64,000 nucleotides of DNA from Climacteris rufus (lineage: Eukaryota > Chordata > Aves > Passeriformes > Climacteridae). Positions 48,401 to 62,900 of this stretch are shown one piece after another; within the stretch, counting starts at the first letter, position 1; each line of letters starts with the position of its first letter. A program made the translations under genes and the position numbers. Where the stretch lies: the NCBI GenBank assembly GCA_013398175.1, contig VZRZ01006166.1:1-64000 (forward strand), given 5' to 3'. Under the pieces are notes generated by a model. It had not been told where the DNA came from. It did not search any database and worked only from the letters and a program-made list of their open reading frames with translations.

Positions 48401-51400
48401 GAGAAAATCTTCAAAGATTGCTTGAAAATGCCAGTATTTCCCAAGCACTGTTCAAGACAGATTGTGTGTTCATTTTTTTTTTGTTGTCCTGTAAGGGCAA
48501 AAAAATTACTTTGTGACAGGATGATGTGGAAGTAGTGTGTTTTACCCCAAGTATGAACTCTGTAAGAAAGCAATTGCTGACAACTGATTTACTTTTCATT
48601 GTGATGCTATTGATAGTACTAAAGAGGAAAATACCAAACCAAACCAAACCAGAAAACAGAGACCAAAATACAGGAAGCACAAAATGTTACCAGACAGTGA
48701 ATCTGCATTTATGAAATTCCACTAGACATTTTAAGGCATTGAGTTTCAATATGTATAAATTTTAACATTAAATAACTCCTGGTTATTTAGATCTTGCATA
48801 TAAACTATTACCAATAATTATTGTTCGTGTTTGTGTTGGATAAAGGATTTTTATGTCTGTTTGCAAACTGCTTGTAATGAGTAGACAGATACTATTTCAC
48901 TTGAGAAGGAAATTGCAGAATGCAAAAGATCTGATGGAGGGGATTAGGGGATTATTTTCTCTTATTTTCCTTTAAACAGATTTAAGTCTTCAATTGAGGT
49001 AATACTCATTTTCCTAAATTGCAACGGATTGTCAGCAAGCATAAATTCTTGCACCTATCCCCCACCTGCATCATATTTTCAGAAAATAGATATTTTTAGT
49101 GATTTAATCTCCACTGATAAATTCTTCATCACACATGCTATTATTTGAATTTCACCAGCTTCCTTACATTCTTGAGACAAAGGGAGCTTACAAGTGATGT
49201 GAGTAGTCTGTGAACTCCAGTGATTGCTGGCTTCTGATTCAAACCCCACTGCAGCTGGGAACCACTTCACTATGAGTGAGGCTTCAGAGGCTGCCAATGT
49301 GGACTCCAAAGAGAAGTTATTGTTTGCTTAAGCTTTGTTAAAAGCTATTTCTTGTTATGTAAACCAGTTTAATTTATTTCGCCGTTGTTTAGTCATATGA
49401 AGCCTTTCAGGTAATTTTTAATCCTTATGACATTGTGTATAACTCTTGCAATTTCAAATATGTACAACTGATTTTGTGTTTTACCCAAAGTATTAATTTC
49501 TGTTTTGTTTTGTTGTTTTGGTTTTTTTTAAATCATACTTATTCTTCTGTTTTACCAAATTCGGTATCAGGATAAGGAGAGTTATTACAATGAAGTTCCT
49601 TAAAACTGAACAAATTTCCCCTGAACTCGATGGTGTGTTTATCTCTTCAGAAAGGGTAGTGATAGAAAGACAGAGTGAGGGAGCCACAGATTTCTGTGTT
49701 ATTTCTTTTCACTGGCATTTAAACATAAGTTTATATATTAAATTGATGTTTATAATTATATGTATCTATACTTACAAATTTAGGAAATTATCAGAATTAT
49801 TTTTTAGATAATTTCTTTTTATATATCTTGTTTAAAACAAGACTGAAAATCAATCTCTGAAATGATATAAAATCTATTATAATCTAGCAAAAGTGCTTTC
49901 TCTCTTACATATTTCCTGTTCAATACTCTAATATGGACAAAAAGATATCTTTATTTGACCTAATGTCAAAGAGACAAAAAAAGCCTGAGGAAGTTGAAAT
50001 GTTTTCTGGTACTAAAACTCCAAATCTTCAGGAAGTTTCTTTATTACTTAGTACTGTATGTTCTAATCAAGCATAAAACAGGAAAGTGACTACTATCAAA
50101 GGACCTATAAAAAGAGTTTATGATGTTTCAGATTCAGACAACATAAAAAAGGACATATTCAAATTAGAAACACTATTATAAAGTGTGATTCTATAAGGAA
50201 TCTCCATAACAGACTTAATAACCTGATTAAAGAGACAAAGTAATAGCAATATACACAAGTACTAATTAGAACATTGAAACTATTACGCCTCATGTGGGAG
50301 ACAAGTAATAAAATTCAAAGAATATTTGTAAGAAACACTATCAAACTAGCTTTTAAGTTTCCTACTGCCTCAGGCTGATTAGCTGAACTTGTGGCATGTG
50401 TCGAAAATGTTTAAGCCAATCCATTTGGCCTGGTAATGCTCCCTTCTCTCAGTGCATTTTGCATCATTATACTAAGTTTATATGGTTTAGCTAAACTATT
50501 TTTCACAATGGGCCTGTTTGGTTGTGTTGAAAGATTCAAAACATCTTGTTTTTATATTCAAGAAAGATATACTACCTTAGTAATATCACAGTTCTTTAAA
50601 ATTACTTGCCTTCTTTTTGCTCCTGAACATATAGTGGGTTTGGAAGGCCAAGATAAATAACTATGAAAGGAAATATCTTAAATGAATATTTCAAATAAGA
50701 AATGGTGGGTAAAATACCTAATAATCATAAAGTCTCACAGAGAACAAAGTGAAGTCTGTACTGGAAACTTCCTAGTATTTTAGGAACAATAAGCATCACA
50801 ACCTGAATATAACTTTTGTTGAGTGCCCAACATTTGACTCCACAAGTGTGAAGCATATTAACCTGAGCATGCTACTCTGTTGTTATAGTGTATCACACCA
50901 AAATTTACTAAAGCAGAATTCTGTAGATAATATCACACACAGAAAAACACAGGCGCTTTCTCTATTCTATTACCCTGAAAAGAAGCAAAGTGACCCTGTT
51001 GTTGTAGGGCATTACTATACACTTTCATTGAGCTGTTTGCTTATTTTTCATGATATATACAGGAATTTTCTAATAGTAAGTGTCTATAGCATTTATATCA
51101 CTACTAAATCACTTGAACTTACATGACGCATCACCATGAGCATTTCCTTTTCACATTTTTAGATAAGCAATCAGCTTGAATTCTTGATCCATAGTCCCTT
51201 TTTATGGAACACTGTATTTAACAAAATTTTGAAGTCCTTTAAACTAGAGACAAAATTCAATCACAGCTTATTTGGGACTTACATTCTCTTCCCCATTTGA
51301 TTTCAAATTCTTCCTTAATGAACTGGTTCTTTGTTATCAGCCTGAAGTTACAGCCAAACAGAGAATGTTCCCTTCCCCAAATGGTTTGTTCATTTGTGAA

Positions 51401-54400
51401 GAAAAAATAATAAAATTTTAAAAAGCCATTACAGTATTTACTGGATAAAAAATGTCTGCTCAATTAGGTTGTTCATAAAGAAGAGTCAAACCATATCAAA
51501 TCAGCATTCATTAGAAATTTAGAGTAATCCATAGAAATATGTTCCTTATAGTTCACCTCCAGATAAAGACAACTCTTACTGGTCACAACTGAATGAAACA
51601 TAAGCCCCTAGATATTCAAAACACAGTTTGTCACAAATCATTTGTACAAGCTGTGGGAACTGGAAAAATTGCTCTGACTACAGTCCCATAGCCTCAAGTC
51701 AAGTGAATTACATTCGCTTTAGAATTTGCACATTCACAGAATGTCATATCTATGCCAATTATGTTATTTTTCCTGTACAAAATAGTGTTTTATTGATCAA
51801 CTGACACTTACTGCATAAACTGCCACTCTTCACATCACCACTAAATTTGACTCAGTTCTAAGGAAGATGATCTCTTTTGCTCTAAAGTGTATTTGCCCAA
51901 TTATTTTTAAACTCCTTGTATGGCACTGATATTAAAAGGTTTAATAAATCTCAGTCCACTATCAGAAACATTACTACTAACCATTGTACATGTTTATGTC
52001 AAACCTCTGAGGGTTTCTCACACAGCGTTTCTGCTCAATTTTTACTTCACCATTCATTATTAAAATAAATTACTCCTGCATTCAGCTCAGCTGCAGGCAA
52101 AATACTTCCATTCCAGGCACCCATCAACTTTTTAAATCAATTAAGTTAATTGACAGCAGGTTTAACCATTTTTTTAATTATGACTGCAAACAGATTTTTA
52201 AAACAGCACACCCCCCCAAAGAAACCCTGAAAAATCAACTCTTCAGAGTTCACAAAACAAACAAACAAACCAAATAATAATAGACATTCACAGAACAGAA
52301 CCCTTCCCTTATAACTGTCTTTATCTAAAAGTCTCAAAGGAAGAAATCTATAAAGAAGGAAATCCAGGCACAAAACAAATATCTGCTTTTCTTTCCAAGT
52401 CGCTTTGGAGCATTTTATCAGTTCATTTCAGAGCTGAAAACCATGTTTGAATTAGAATCAGCTCTAAATTACATCAACGATGATTCAGTAAATGGCATTC
52501 TTCCTTCTGGGTAAATTCAGAGCTGGGATTATGTTAGAGAGTAATGTTGGCTATCCTAGGCACAGAGGAAATGATGCTTTGCAAATAGTGAAAGAATTTT
52601 TCTCATGATATTCCTCTTCCTTGCATCACTATTTCTATCTTTGCCTTTCTTCATGTTTATCAGCATGCCCTGTTCCCACATAGTGCAAGGCTCTCTATAA
52701 CACGCCCCTCTCTTCTGTTGGCTGACAATACCCAAATGTGTAACAGCAGCAGAATTCATGTTAAAAGTTAAAGTTTCTCAATTAGGGTAGAATGTGTTTG
52801 AGTAAGTTTCAGCATTTCAGAATTCTGGTGTAACCAAGAACAGTAGGATTCAAAAAGTATACATTTCCATCCTATGCAAAAAGGCCATTTTCCTTCCTCT
52901 TCTCATTTTGGTAAGAAATATACTTTACTGAAGTAAAACACATGATTTTTGGTTTAGATTGAGTCAATTAAGCATTTATTTTAAATATTATCATTTTAAT
53001 TCATACAGTTTTATATCTGAAGTGAGGTTCTAAAATTGTAATCGTTCAACCACTAATAGATTTTAGGAACATAATATCAACATAACGTACACATACATCA
53101 TTATTATGAAATAAATAAAAATAGAGCTGTCAAAATGAAGCATTTTAGTTTGATCAAAGCATCATATTTTGGCTTTGCATTGCAAAAATTCCTCTAAATT
53201 AACAACCCTCTGTAGATTATTCAGATCACATTGAAAATTAGTTTCTTGATGGAAGATTTCCATCAAAAATGTTATCAAGCCAGCGAAGTTATTAAGTTAG
53301 AAATGAGGCAACACTATGAGGTCAATCAAGTGCTTAAACAGAACCTTTCAGTGTTAGGCTGAAGATGCCATATACAGCGTGGCTAAGAAGTGACAAAGAG
53401 CTATGGACTGTTCTTACTTCTATTCCACTCCTCTTAGCTGGCTCAGGCAGAACAGTAAAAAGCAGACAACAGGGTGACTGAGATGTATTTCTGTACTACA
53501 CATCCTCTGAGCAACTTTAATGCTTATGCAATCTAACTCAGCAAGATCAGAATTTCGATTTTCTGTTTCTTTTGTGAAGCACAACTGGAAAGATTTCCAT
53601 TAAAAAGGTGATTTTTAATTGTACCATTAAGAATCCATTGTGTGGTCAGCTGCATATTCAAATACAGTGATTTGAAAAGACAGTGAGGATATTCATGTCT
53701 GTAAGTGCTTATAAGAGTAAGGAACGCATGGTAAACTCGTAAATATATGCTTATACACTTTCCAGAGAAACACCACTTATGCATTCTTAGCCTTCACCCA
53801 GTAATACTACAGAGAACGTACAAGAGTTCAACCATACATATTTGTTATCACTAAAAGCTGATGGGACAGTTTTGCAGAAAATTCATGGATTGGAACTATG
53901 TCTAAATTCACTATCAGTCCCTACAATTTTATGAGAGAAACTGAAAAGATTTATTTTACAAAAATCTATGGACTCTTTCCAAGAATTTCACGTAAGTATG
54001 TTTAAGGAAAGGTTTATGAGGAAAGCTTGTGCTATGAAACAAAAGTTAAGTAATTACTGCAACTCAAGTATTACCTCTGCATTTTGCAAAGACAAAAACA
54101 AAATGCACCCAAAAAATTCTAGGATTTTGGTTGTTTCTTTGTTCTTCAAAAGTTACTTCATTGGTTACAAACTTTAGCCAAGCATATTTATAATACATTA
54201 CATGTTCATTAAATTTATCAGTATAGGTTTTTAAAGATGCCCTCAAGAGTGAAATTCCAACTTTCTTACAGAATTTGTGTCAGTGGGTGGCTTTTTAATG
54301 ACTATAATTTTCCGGCCTCTAATAACAGCAACTTCGTTTATCAATATTTTTTCTAGTGTTAAATACTTTGACTTTTTCTTGCTTTTTCATTTGGGTAGGT

Positions 54401-54912
54401 GAGAAAGACCAAACAATCTATAGATTTACACAACAGCTTACAAAGAATTAATAATTTTGCTTTAGTCAAAATTAGGGTGAAGGATATTTCTTTTACCAAC
54501 AGAATGTTGTTATTATAAGCATCATAGCCATTTTAAATAAACTGAATGTTACAATAAAACCAGCAATCTTATTGGACTGATAGTATGTACCTTACTCTCT
54601 ATTCAGTCATGTCTTTTTGCATTTCCAGAGTAGAGAAGACTTGATCTGACAGATTCCACAATCTGAGTTCCCATTGAATTTAAAAGAAATTCTATAAGCA
54701 GAGTCTACAACTGCAGTAATATATTCCTGAAGCTTGTGATATACATGAAAAGCAGGGGAAACAACTGTAGCCAATATTTTAAAGGAAACATGGCATACAC
54801 TAAATACAGAGTATTTCAAAGTTCATGCACTAGTCGTTCATCGTTCGTGACTCTAAGTGTCCAAAAGCTAGCCATCAAGTCTAAGTTTCTCATTTAAATT
54901 TCTTCTGTTTGG
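45443..54912. other. AT-rich DNA without recognised genes or transposons
   Basis: There are only simple repeats: (GA)n at 48311-48327 and (CAAA)n at 52253-52275. Open frames of 60-98 codons are scattered on both strands (for example 48277-48573 minus and 49518-49811 plus) without motifs. Confidence 0.6.
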
Positions 54913-55040
54913 GAAAAATAAAAAAGCAAAAGCAAAAGCACAAGCAAAACCAAAACCAAAACCAAACAAAACAACACCAAAGCAAACCAAAACAAACAAA
55001 AAATTCCCCCAAAACCAAAGAAAAACAAAGAAACAAACAG
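54913..55040. repeat. A-rich cryptic simple repeat (AAAAGC / AAAACC units)
   Basis: About 128 bases consist almost only of A and C on this strand, with some G. Units drift from AAAAGC to AAAACC to AAAC, interrupted by CCCCC near 55005-55010. It may derive from an expanded poly(A)-like tail, but no element body was recognised beside it. Confidence 0.8.
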
Positions 55041-56882
55041 ACCTCCAGAGACATATTGACTCCTAAAATGGCTTTATAAAAGCTAGAATAATATTAAGTC
55101 TGAGGGTTTAGTTCCATACTATTTTATTTTACTAATGTCAAAGCTAGCCCACCCTCATATATGCTTGCTCCTCGTTCCACACAGTCATTTATAGTCCTCA
55201 TAATTGTGTTCAATGAAGCATGAGGGGAGAACTCAAAAGGAAATTTGCTTTCATTTATGACTTTCATCATTCCTAGTCCATCTTACGTCATGATCAGACA
55301 AACATTTAATTCAGGTGAAGCTGTGAATCATGGTGGAAATGCCAGGACAGTCCAAGATGTCTGTGAACTGCTTAAGCTACCTTTGTCACTACAGAAAACA
55401 AAGAGCTGAACCATGGCTTGACACATGCGAAGCACACAGTGCTATGTCTGTCCATGACATAGACATTTACTAAAAAAATTTTCTTTTCATAGATTGTGAA
55501 GAAGTGGCCTACCATGTTTTTGTCACTATTGCTGTTGTCAATAGGATTAATAAAGAAAGTACAGAACAAATGCAGTATACTCTAAGCCGAACTTTTTGTG
55601 TGGTTAGTTTACAAGCTTTATTTTTCCTGCTAGGTCAGTCATGTACAATAAAAAAAGTGGTTAGTAAATATGAAAGAAAAAAGTGCCATTGTTAATTATA
55701 TTGGGAATTGAGTGTGACAGAACTATCTTACTGTTTCTGAAAAGATCTAAAATTGGCCCCTGTTTAACTAGAAAATAATTTCCTCCAGATTGAGTCCTGC
55801 TTTACACTCCTGCTCACCGCTACTACAGAATCCATCACTGACAATGACTGCCACTCTCCTTCAGTTTCGGAGAATGATCGTATAACCCATTCTTTTTATT
55901 ACACTTCTGCAGTAAAGCCCTCTTTCATTTTTTAGAGACATTTCCATTTCCACCAATCTAGTTTCTCAAAATTATTATTTTACATGCTTGCATCATAGAG
56001 GCATGACAAACCATAAATAACATGTAAATATATCAATTTATATTTTGCAAATGCTTGACATTGAATTATCTAAAAGTTTTTTTTGCTTTCAGATGCATTA
56101 CAGATTGTTCTAAGAAAGTTGGTCAGCTGTGGCATTTAGCTCTTCATTAAGCAGTCACTGAGTTTCTTCAGGTTTAAAATCCCACCCCTATCTTTCTCAC
56201 AGCATCTGGTCTGTAGTAGAATCACTCAACAATTTCTTAGAGGTATTTTTTTTTTAATTTATCAGGTTTATTTGTGTAATATAAGTCAATTAAATTTGCA
56301 TAGAGCAGACCTCCACTATTGGGATTCTCTTCTCTGAGTCTTTCAATTTCCCTGTAGAGTTTTAATACCTGATGATGATTGTTTTTTGTAATTAAGATTT
56401 AAGTACCCAATCCCCCAAGACTTGTCATACAGAGAGCTGCCATTCAAGCATTCAGCAATCCTTTCAGGCGCACCCTCTCTTTGTCACAGCCTTTTTCTGG
56501 CATCCGAGAGCTCAGAAGAAAGCCTTTGGTCGTGCAGTGCTGTATTTCATCCAACATATTTTGCTAATCCACACCATACCCTTGCTGGAGTTTACCTAAA
56601 ACTACTAAAAGGGTAAAGTGATAATGTCTCTTTTAGCAGCTGCCAACAGTACATCATGGGAATGCATAAGTCTTCCATTTGACTGAGTAAAGTCAGGGAC
56701 TGCTCTGTCAATCCCACAGCTTATTCATACTGTAAAAACTATAAAATATCTAGTCACCTAAAAACCAAAATTATGGATACAGATCTGGTTCTTGTACAGG
56801 TTCATAACTCATAAAACAAGAAATGTGGGGTCAAAGTCAGAATGTTTGTGTTTGGGAGATTTTTTTTTCCCTATTGTTTCAG
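55041..56882. other. AT-rich DNA without recognised features
   Basis: No gene or transposon was identified. The 56400-56620 stretch is GC-richer than its surroundings and contains the 64-codon frame 56422-56616, which has no motif. It might be conserved non-coding sequence. Confidence 0.5.
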
Positions 56883-56946
56883 TCAAGACATGACGGGAGG
56901 CCGATCAGATGCACTCAACAACAGCAATATGCAAAGGGAACTAGAG
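56883..56946 (+). CDS. candidate internal coding exon (64 bp), unidentified protein
   Basis: A strong acceptor-like run ('tttttttttccctattgttt' then CAG, ending at 56882) is followed by 64 bases and a donor-like GTCAGT at 56947-56952. Skipping the first base gives an open frame QDMTGGRSDALNNSNMQREL followed by E, ending exactly on a codon boundary before the donor. A second frame is also open and the third has a stop. The block keeps two CpGs and is richer in G+C than the AT-rich flanks, which fits selection. I do not recognise the protein, and no partner exon was found in the window. A conserved non-coding element or a chance match remains possible. Confidence 0.3.
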
Positions 56947-56952
56947 GTCAGT

Positions 56953-59900
56953 GAATCTGTATGAAATCCTGATCAGTGATGCCAATCATGTTTTTGTACC
57001 ACATAATTTTGCTTCTGTTATGTCAAATAACAGTTAAATTCTAACATAAGATGTGCAGAAATGCACCTCAATTGAAGTACTTTTTTAGCCACAAGGATAA
57101 CAGAGGTCATCAGCATCCAGGAATAGGTTTCATCCTTCCTTCCCTGAGGTCCCCATTTGTGCCAGGCTATCCATGTGGCACATCAAGATTTTATCACTAA
57201 GCAGAACAGAGGACACTGAGGAGCTGGCATGCATTCTGTATATATCTTGGGTGCTTTTATTTCCAGTTAGCTCTGGAATAGCCCTTCAGACTAAACACCC
57301 ATTAGTGCTTGGATCAAGTTAATCAGGTTAATATTTAGTGTGCACTTCTTGGTTTACTAAAGGAAAGGCAAATATCCTAAAGGAAGGCAATAATGTAGAA
57401 TGTTACTATATTGTGGATTGAACCAGATGTAAGTTTAATAGTCTTTTCAGAAATGCACTCTTCAGCAAAAGTGAAAACCTGATGAAGGCACACCCATACA
57501 GAGTACACATAGCAAGGGGGGTGGAAAAAAAGCTATATTATTAAACCTCTGAAACTTGGATCCCCACAGACAGTGTCTATCAGTCTCTTAAAATTCCCAA
57601 ATAGAGTATTAATAAATATTTTTAAAATAGCTAGATCGATTTAATATATCCCTTCCTGTTTTACTTTTAATTTACCATGCCACTAATCTATCAATCTAAT
57701 CCTGCACTCATAATTATTTGTTGACTTTAGTAGAGAGAATTAATTCTTTACATCTTTCAGGCTCTTTAAATGATAATATATTTCAAATTTAAAATTACTA
57801 TCAGGGTAGCAGGGCTCCAGGGGAATGCATGAAAACACCTCCTTTTGTTTGATAGAACCTTTAGACATATCACATGCTACTCATAATGAGTTGCCTTTAT
57901 CCAGATTAGATTTAGAAAAACACTTTTTTTTTTTTTGTCACAGATTTTACAAACAGAGGGTATCTAATTAGAAACAAGTTATATATTCAGCACTTAGTGT
58001 CAGTGCTTTAGTAGCAATGTGATAAAAAACTAAGAATAACCCAGGGGAGATCCAGAGAATCTGTGCCAACAGTGTTCATAGCTTCACAAAGCAGTCAGTC
58101 AAAAACTGTCAAAAAGAAAAAAGATGTATGTAAGCTTGTGTACAATGTACTTTGTTGAAAATATGCTAAATAGTATAGCATATGATTTATCTTAATTGTC
58201 ATTCTCTTCAATGGTGTGTGTCATAGATCTTCCTTTTCTTCCCAATGTGTGTAACTTGTCTTTGTTAATTCACTGTGTATTAGTTGCTAGCTTAGTCCTA
58301 AGTTCAGTCCTGAGCTATTGTAAATGCTGTTTACATGTTCATTTAACATAATGTACAAAGCAGACAAATCAGAACTGCAGATCCTTATCTTTAAATTGAT
58401 GTGGTGCTCCTTCAACTATCTGTACCATGTCCTTCAGGAAACTATCCAAATTAAAATGATTAGTTTCAGACAGCCTTTATTTTATATAGCCTGTCCACTG
58501 AAGCAGCAAGAATGGAATTTTTCTCACCTAACTTTAAATGACCAAACTGTCTTCTTCTCATAAACAGCCTATAGGCATTTGGAGGGTCTTTTTTCATCAT
58601 TCCTGTTATGAATGCCTATTGTAGAAAATATATGAACTGCACCCATTACTCTACATGCAGTTATATGGAAAGCACTTATAAGAGCTCACATTCTCGTGCC
58701 AAACTGGAGATTTCTAAATTTAGGACAGATGAAAACTAGCCAAAAATCTGCCTCTGAAGTACAGCTGCTGGAGCAGTAAGGCTTTGAGTCACAGCAAGAT
58801 CACAGCAAACTCCTTGGCATTGTAAATGTAATTCAATGTCAACATAATTGAAAATTATTTAGCATTTTATAAAAAAAGAAATAAAACAGAAGCAAATTGA
58901 TATTATTTGCCATGAAAGGTAAATTTTATTAAGGTTTTATTATTTTGGTTTTAGGTTTATTCTTCTTGAAGAAATAAATTCCTCTAGATGATTTGAACAG
59001 AGTCAAGACAAACCCTATAACAAGAAAATTTGAAAGCAATCATGAATACATAAAAATATGAAGAAAATTAAGACAAAAAAATTGCTAATTAATTCCTGGC
59101 AGTGTATTTTCTATTTAAGTAATTAAAATTTTATTCCTCAATGTGACCATAATTTTTATTAATTTATCATTTTTAAAATATAACCTAAATACATATTTAG
59201 CATATGTAACCCAAAGTATACATTTTTATTTGTGCATAGCTACTGTAGAAACATAGCTAAGTATGGAAATACTATGTTCAAGATATCTACCTGAAAGGGT
59301 AAAAACATATTTTTCTTTTTTTAATGCATCATCTAAGATAAAATGTGCTTATTTCACTGTTCAAATTACTGACAATTGCATCTTTCTTATCAAAAATAAA
59401 ATAAAATTAGATAAAAATAAAAACCAGAGAGAAAATAAATATTTATTAGGTTTTGTTTGTCTAAAGTTTCAAATAATTGAGCAGTTTATACTATAGATTA
59501 GAAGTATCAACTGCTTGATCCTGTATAAAAATGTCTATTTTCCCTGTTACACATTTGAAAATGAATCTAGCACTAAACCTTCACATCACCTGGCTGTGTA
59601 TTTCAGGTGACAGAATGGCAGTAAGTGAATGGTGAAACACAAAACATATTCATAGACTTACAAAAGATCCAAATAAGAGCCTTGAGAGCAAAATAAAAAT
59701 TCTTTTTGTAAAAACCACTGTTTACCATGCAGTATAGATCTTTTATTGTACAGATTGTATGCTTCTGGTATATTGGTTGGGGTTTTTTTCCCCTACAGAT
59801 GGTCTTTATGAAAAACTCTAAATATATGATGCATAAAGTTAACACTCAGTTCCTACAGCTTCATTTCCAGTCTTCTGTAGCTCCATAGAAGAGTAAAAAA

Positions 59901-62900
59901 GTAATGAAACAGGAAAGCCTTTTAATTTAAAAGCATTGCTGTTTTGTAGCTTAACATATCTTTTCACCTCAGTGTAATTCCACCACGTAAAACATAACAA
60001 AGAGCTATAACTAAAAATTCCAATGTCATAATGTTATGAGAAAATATTTGAGTTTTCTCTTAGGCAATGCAGAACTAATTTGCACAATGAAAGTGTTGCT
60101 AAATTGGTACTGAAGTATGTGAAAGACTAAAACCTCACAATAGATAAAAGTGTGCCAAAAATTTATTTTACAAAACACTTACTGTAAATTAAAATAAACG
60201 TTAGAAGTGCTTAGGCACTACAACTAGCTGTAGGTGAAGCATTCTGACAGAGCTACTCATCTAACAAGCAGAGTTAATCTTACCAGGAAATTTTAAAGAT
60301 TAAGAAAGGATTAAGAAGCTGTTCTAGAGCTTTAACAGGGAAAAAAGTTATAAGTGTTTAATGGTTTTTTTTCCTTATATTTTCCTGCGAAGTCCTATGG
60401 CTGTTGAGGATTGAATGTACATATTCCTCAAATTTTAGGATACCTCAAATCTATGACAAAACAAACAAACAAATAAAAAAATGAAAAAGCAAATTGATTT
60501 AATGCTGCTGAAGTAAATATTTTAATTAACTCTTAAAATATTTGGCCTTCATTTTCTGCCAAAAGCTGAGGAGTGAGAAATAGGACATTGGGCATAAGCT
60601 GCTTTCTTCCTCACTAAGACAAGCACTAGAAGTTTTAATATGTTTGTCCCCTTTACCTCTCCTTAGTCATTCTTTTGGACAATTTAGAAGCAAGACACTA
60701 GGCTGCATAGATTTTTATCTTCAACTAGTATGTCCATCCATGTTTCTTTACATTTCCACCACATTTTGTATTTTATCAAATGAAGCAAGGTTTTGTATCA
60801 CCAGCCAACATTTTTGGAGTACAAGATGTACAACTTTGAGCAAGCTTTGGGAACACAAGGTCTTCTTTCAAAGCTCTGAATACTCAAAACCCTTTTTAGA
60901 AGCACATCACTTCAAAGAAAATATAATGTAAGAACAACAGTTCTAATTTGAAATCAGTGAAAGTAGCAGAAGCTGAGGGATAATTTGAAAAGGGAAGAGA
61001 GAGAAACTAGATGAAATATTAGTGACCTAGATGAAATTTATTCAAATATTCTTTTCTACCATAAACTGTAGGGTCATCTGCCCCAGGTTAGGCATTTAGT
61101 TATTTTGGTATCTCTTATAAGGACTTGTGGATGAATGGTGATACACTGATCTATGTTAGGAAGAGGTGAAAGTAAATTGATTATATACACCTAATTTTTA
61201 GACTGGAAATTGAAATTCTTGTAAATTTGCACCTTATTTGCTATTCTCAATTCTTTGCTTGAGTCAGCAAACATTAAAAAAACACTGAGCAGGAAAGAAA
61301 CAGTTTCCCCATCCCTTTTAGGCCTTCACAGAAATTTTTAGAAGTCCTGTAGTCAGAAAATGCAGAATTCTCCAAATCAAATAAAAATGCTTTTCTTATA
61401 TCAGGACAGTCTCTGTTCCATTAAGTAATTAATGAAGAAAAATATTTAGGAAAACAAGATAAAAGTTTTTAGCTTACAGAAGTCAGCCTGAAGACTTGAA
61501 GTGTTCTGGGTTAGTGTTTCCTGGAGAACGAGTACAGCTCTTTTTTTGTAATTCAGTTCCCTAAGAGACTTTTTTACATACATTTTTTACATACATTTTG
61601 CATGCTGAAGTCTAAGGCACTATTAAAATAGAAGGGACTTTCAGATTCACTAGGGCCTTGAAAAAGAGGCAGGATAGCCTCATAAGTAGCGGGTTCCTGG
61701 CCAAGATCGTCAAACAGAGGTTTCATGGCTGAAGTTTGCTCCTCTAACCCATATAAATCATTACAAGTTAGATATAAATATTGCTATCTGTAAGTAGATG
61801 CTAGAGATTCTGACCTCATATAAGTACGTGGAAGAAGCCTGTAATAGCAAGAATAATTCTTTATTGTAATACTAGTGAAAAAAACCATAGGACCTATTTT
61901 CATTCTAGGATATTAATGTTTTTATGTCCCTGAAAACAGAAGTGTGTAAAGATAATTTACTTCCTACGATAACAAAAAGCACTAATACAAAGTATTTCCT
62001 TTCCTAGGCAGCACACTGATTATCTGAGCTATCAAAGAACTGACCTAGTTGATTGGCATGCAAGCTTGATAAAATTGCCATTGTATTCAAAACTCAGTTC
62101 TGGGTAAGAATAAATATTCTGTTTTCAAACAACCTTTCTGGTATAACATTTTACTAGTTCTTACTAATCTGAAACAAACAAACCAACAAACAAATATATA
62201 TATATAAATAAGGATGGAGGAAGGAAAAAAAGATAATCTGGAATCTTCAATTCTCCACTACACTGAAAAACTTTGAATCAGATAAGTAAATTCATTTTCA
62301 GGACATTTCAGATTCAACCTTAAAATTTCAAAAGCTAAAAAATCTTAGTAGCAATGTAGCTGTCAGGACTTTCATGAAAATATTGGGGGCAACAGCATAA
62401 AAAATACTCCTGTTCTCATAGTGATTTTCCCCAATTGTTTCTGTCTTTAAAACACATGTATATATACCTTCAGTAGCACTCACAGGAGATGGCAGCAAAT
62501 TTGTTGCCTTCGAGATATGTGATGCAAGTCCTTCTAAGTCACCAAAGAAAAAGCCAAGAAATATAAACAAGCAATTTCTCTCCCTCCCTTACCCCATGTC
62601 AGTTTAGTGAATACTTTGAGGAGAAAAGGTACTCAAGCATGATGGCATATGATTCAGACATTCTTAAACACTGGAGACTTACACCTAATTTCCAAAGTTT
62701 GTCACTCAGAAACTTTAATTACAATGTTAGGAAATTAGCACTTTGCACATTGTAACGTAATTCCCCATAGTACTGTGAAACTATATACTGACATTGATCT
62801 GGTCTGCACATGTAATGATGGAAGAATATGTTATTAAATAAGAAGTGAATATTTAATTGTTTACACAGTGAATAGGACATTTTAGATGCCACTACAATAT

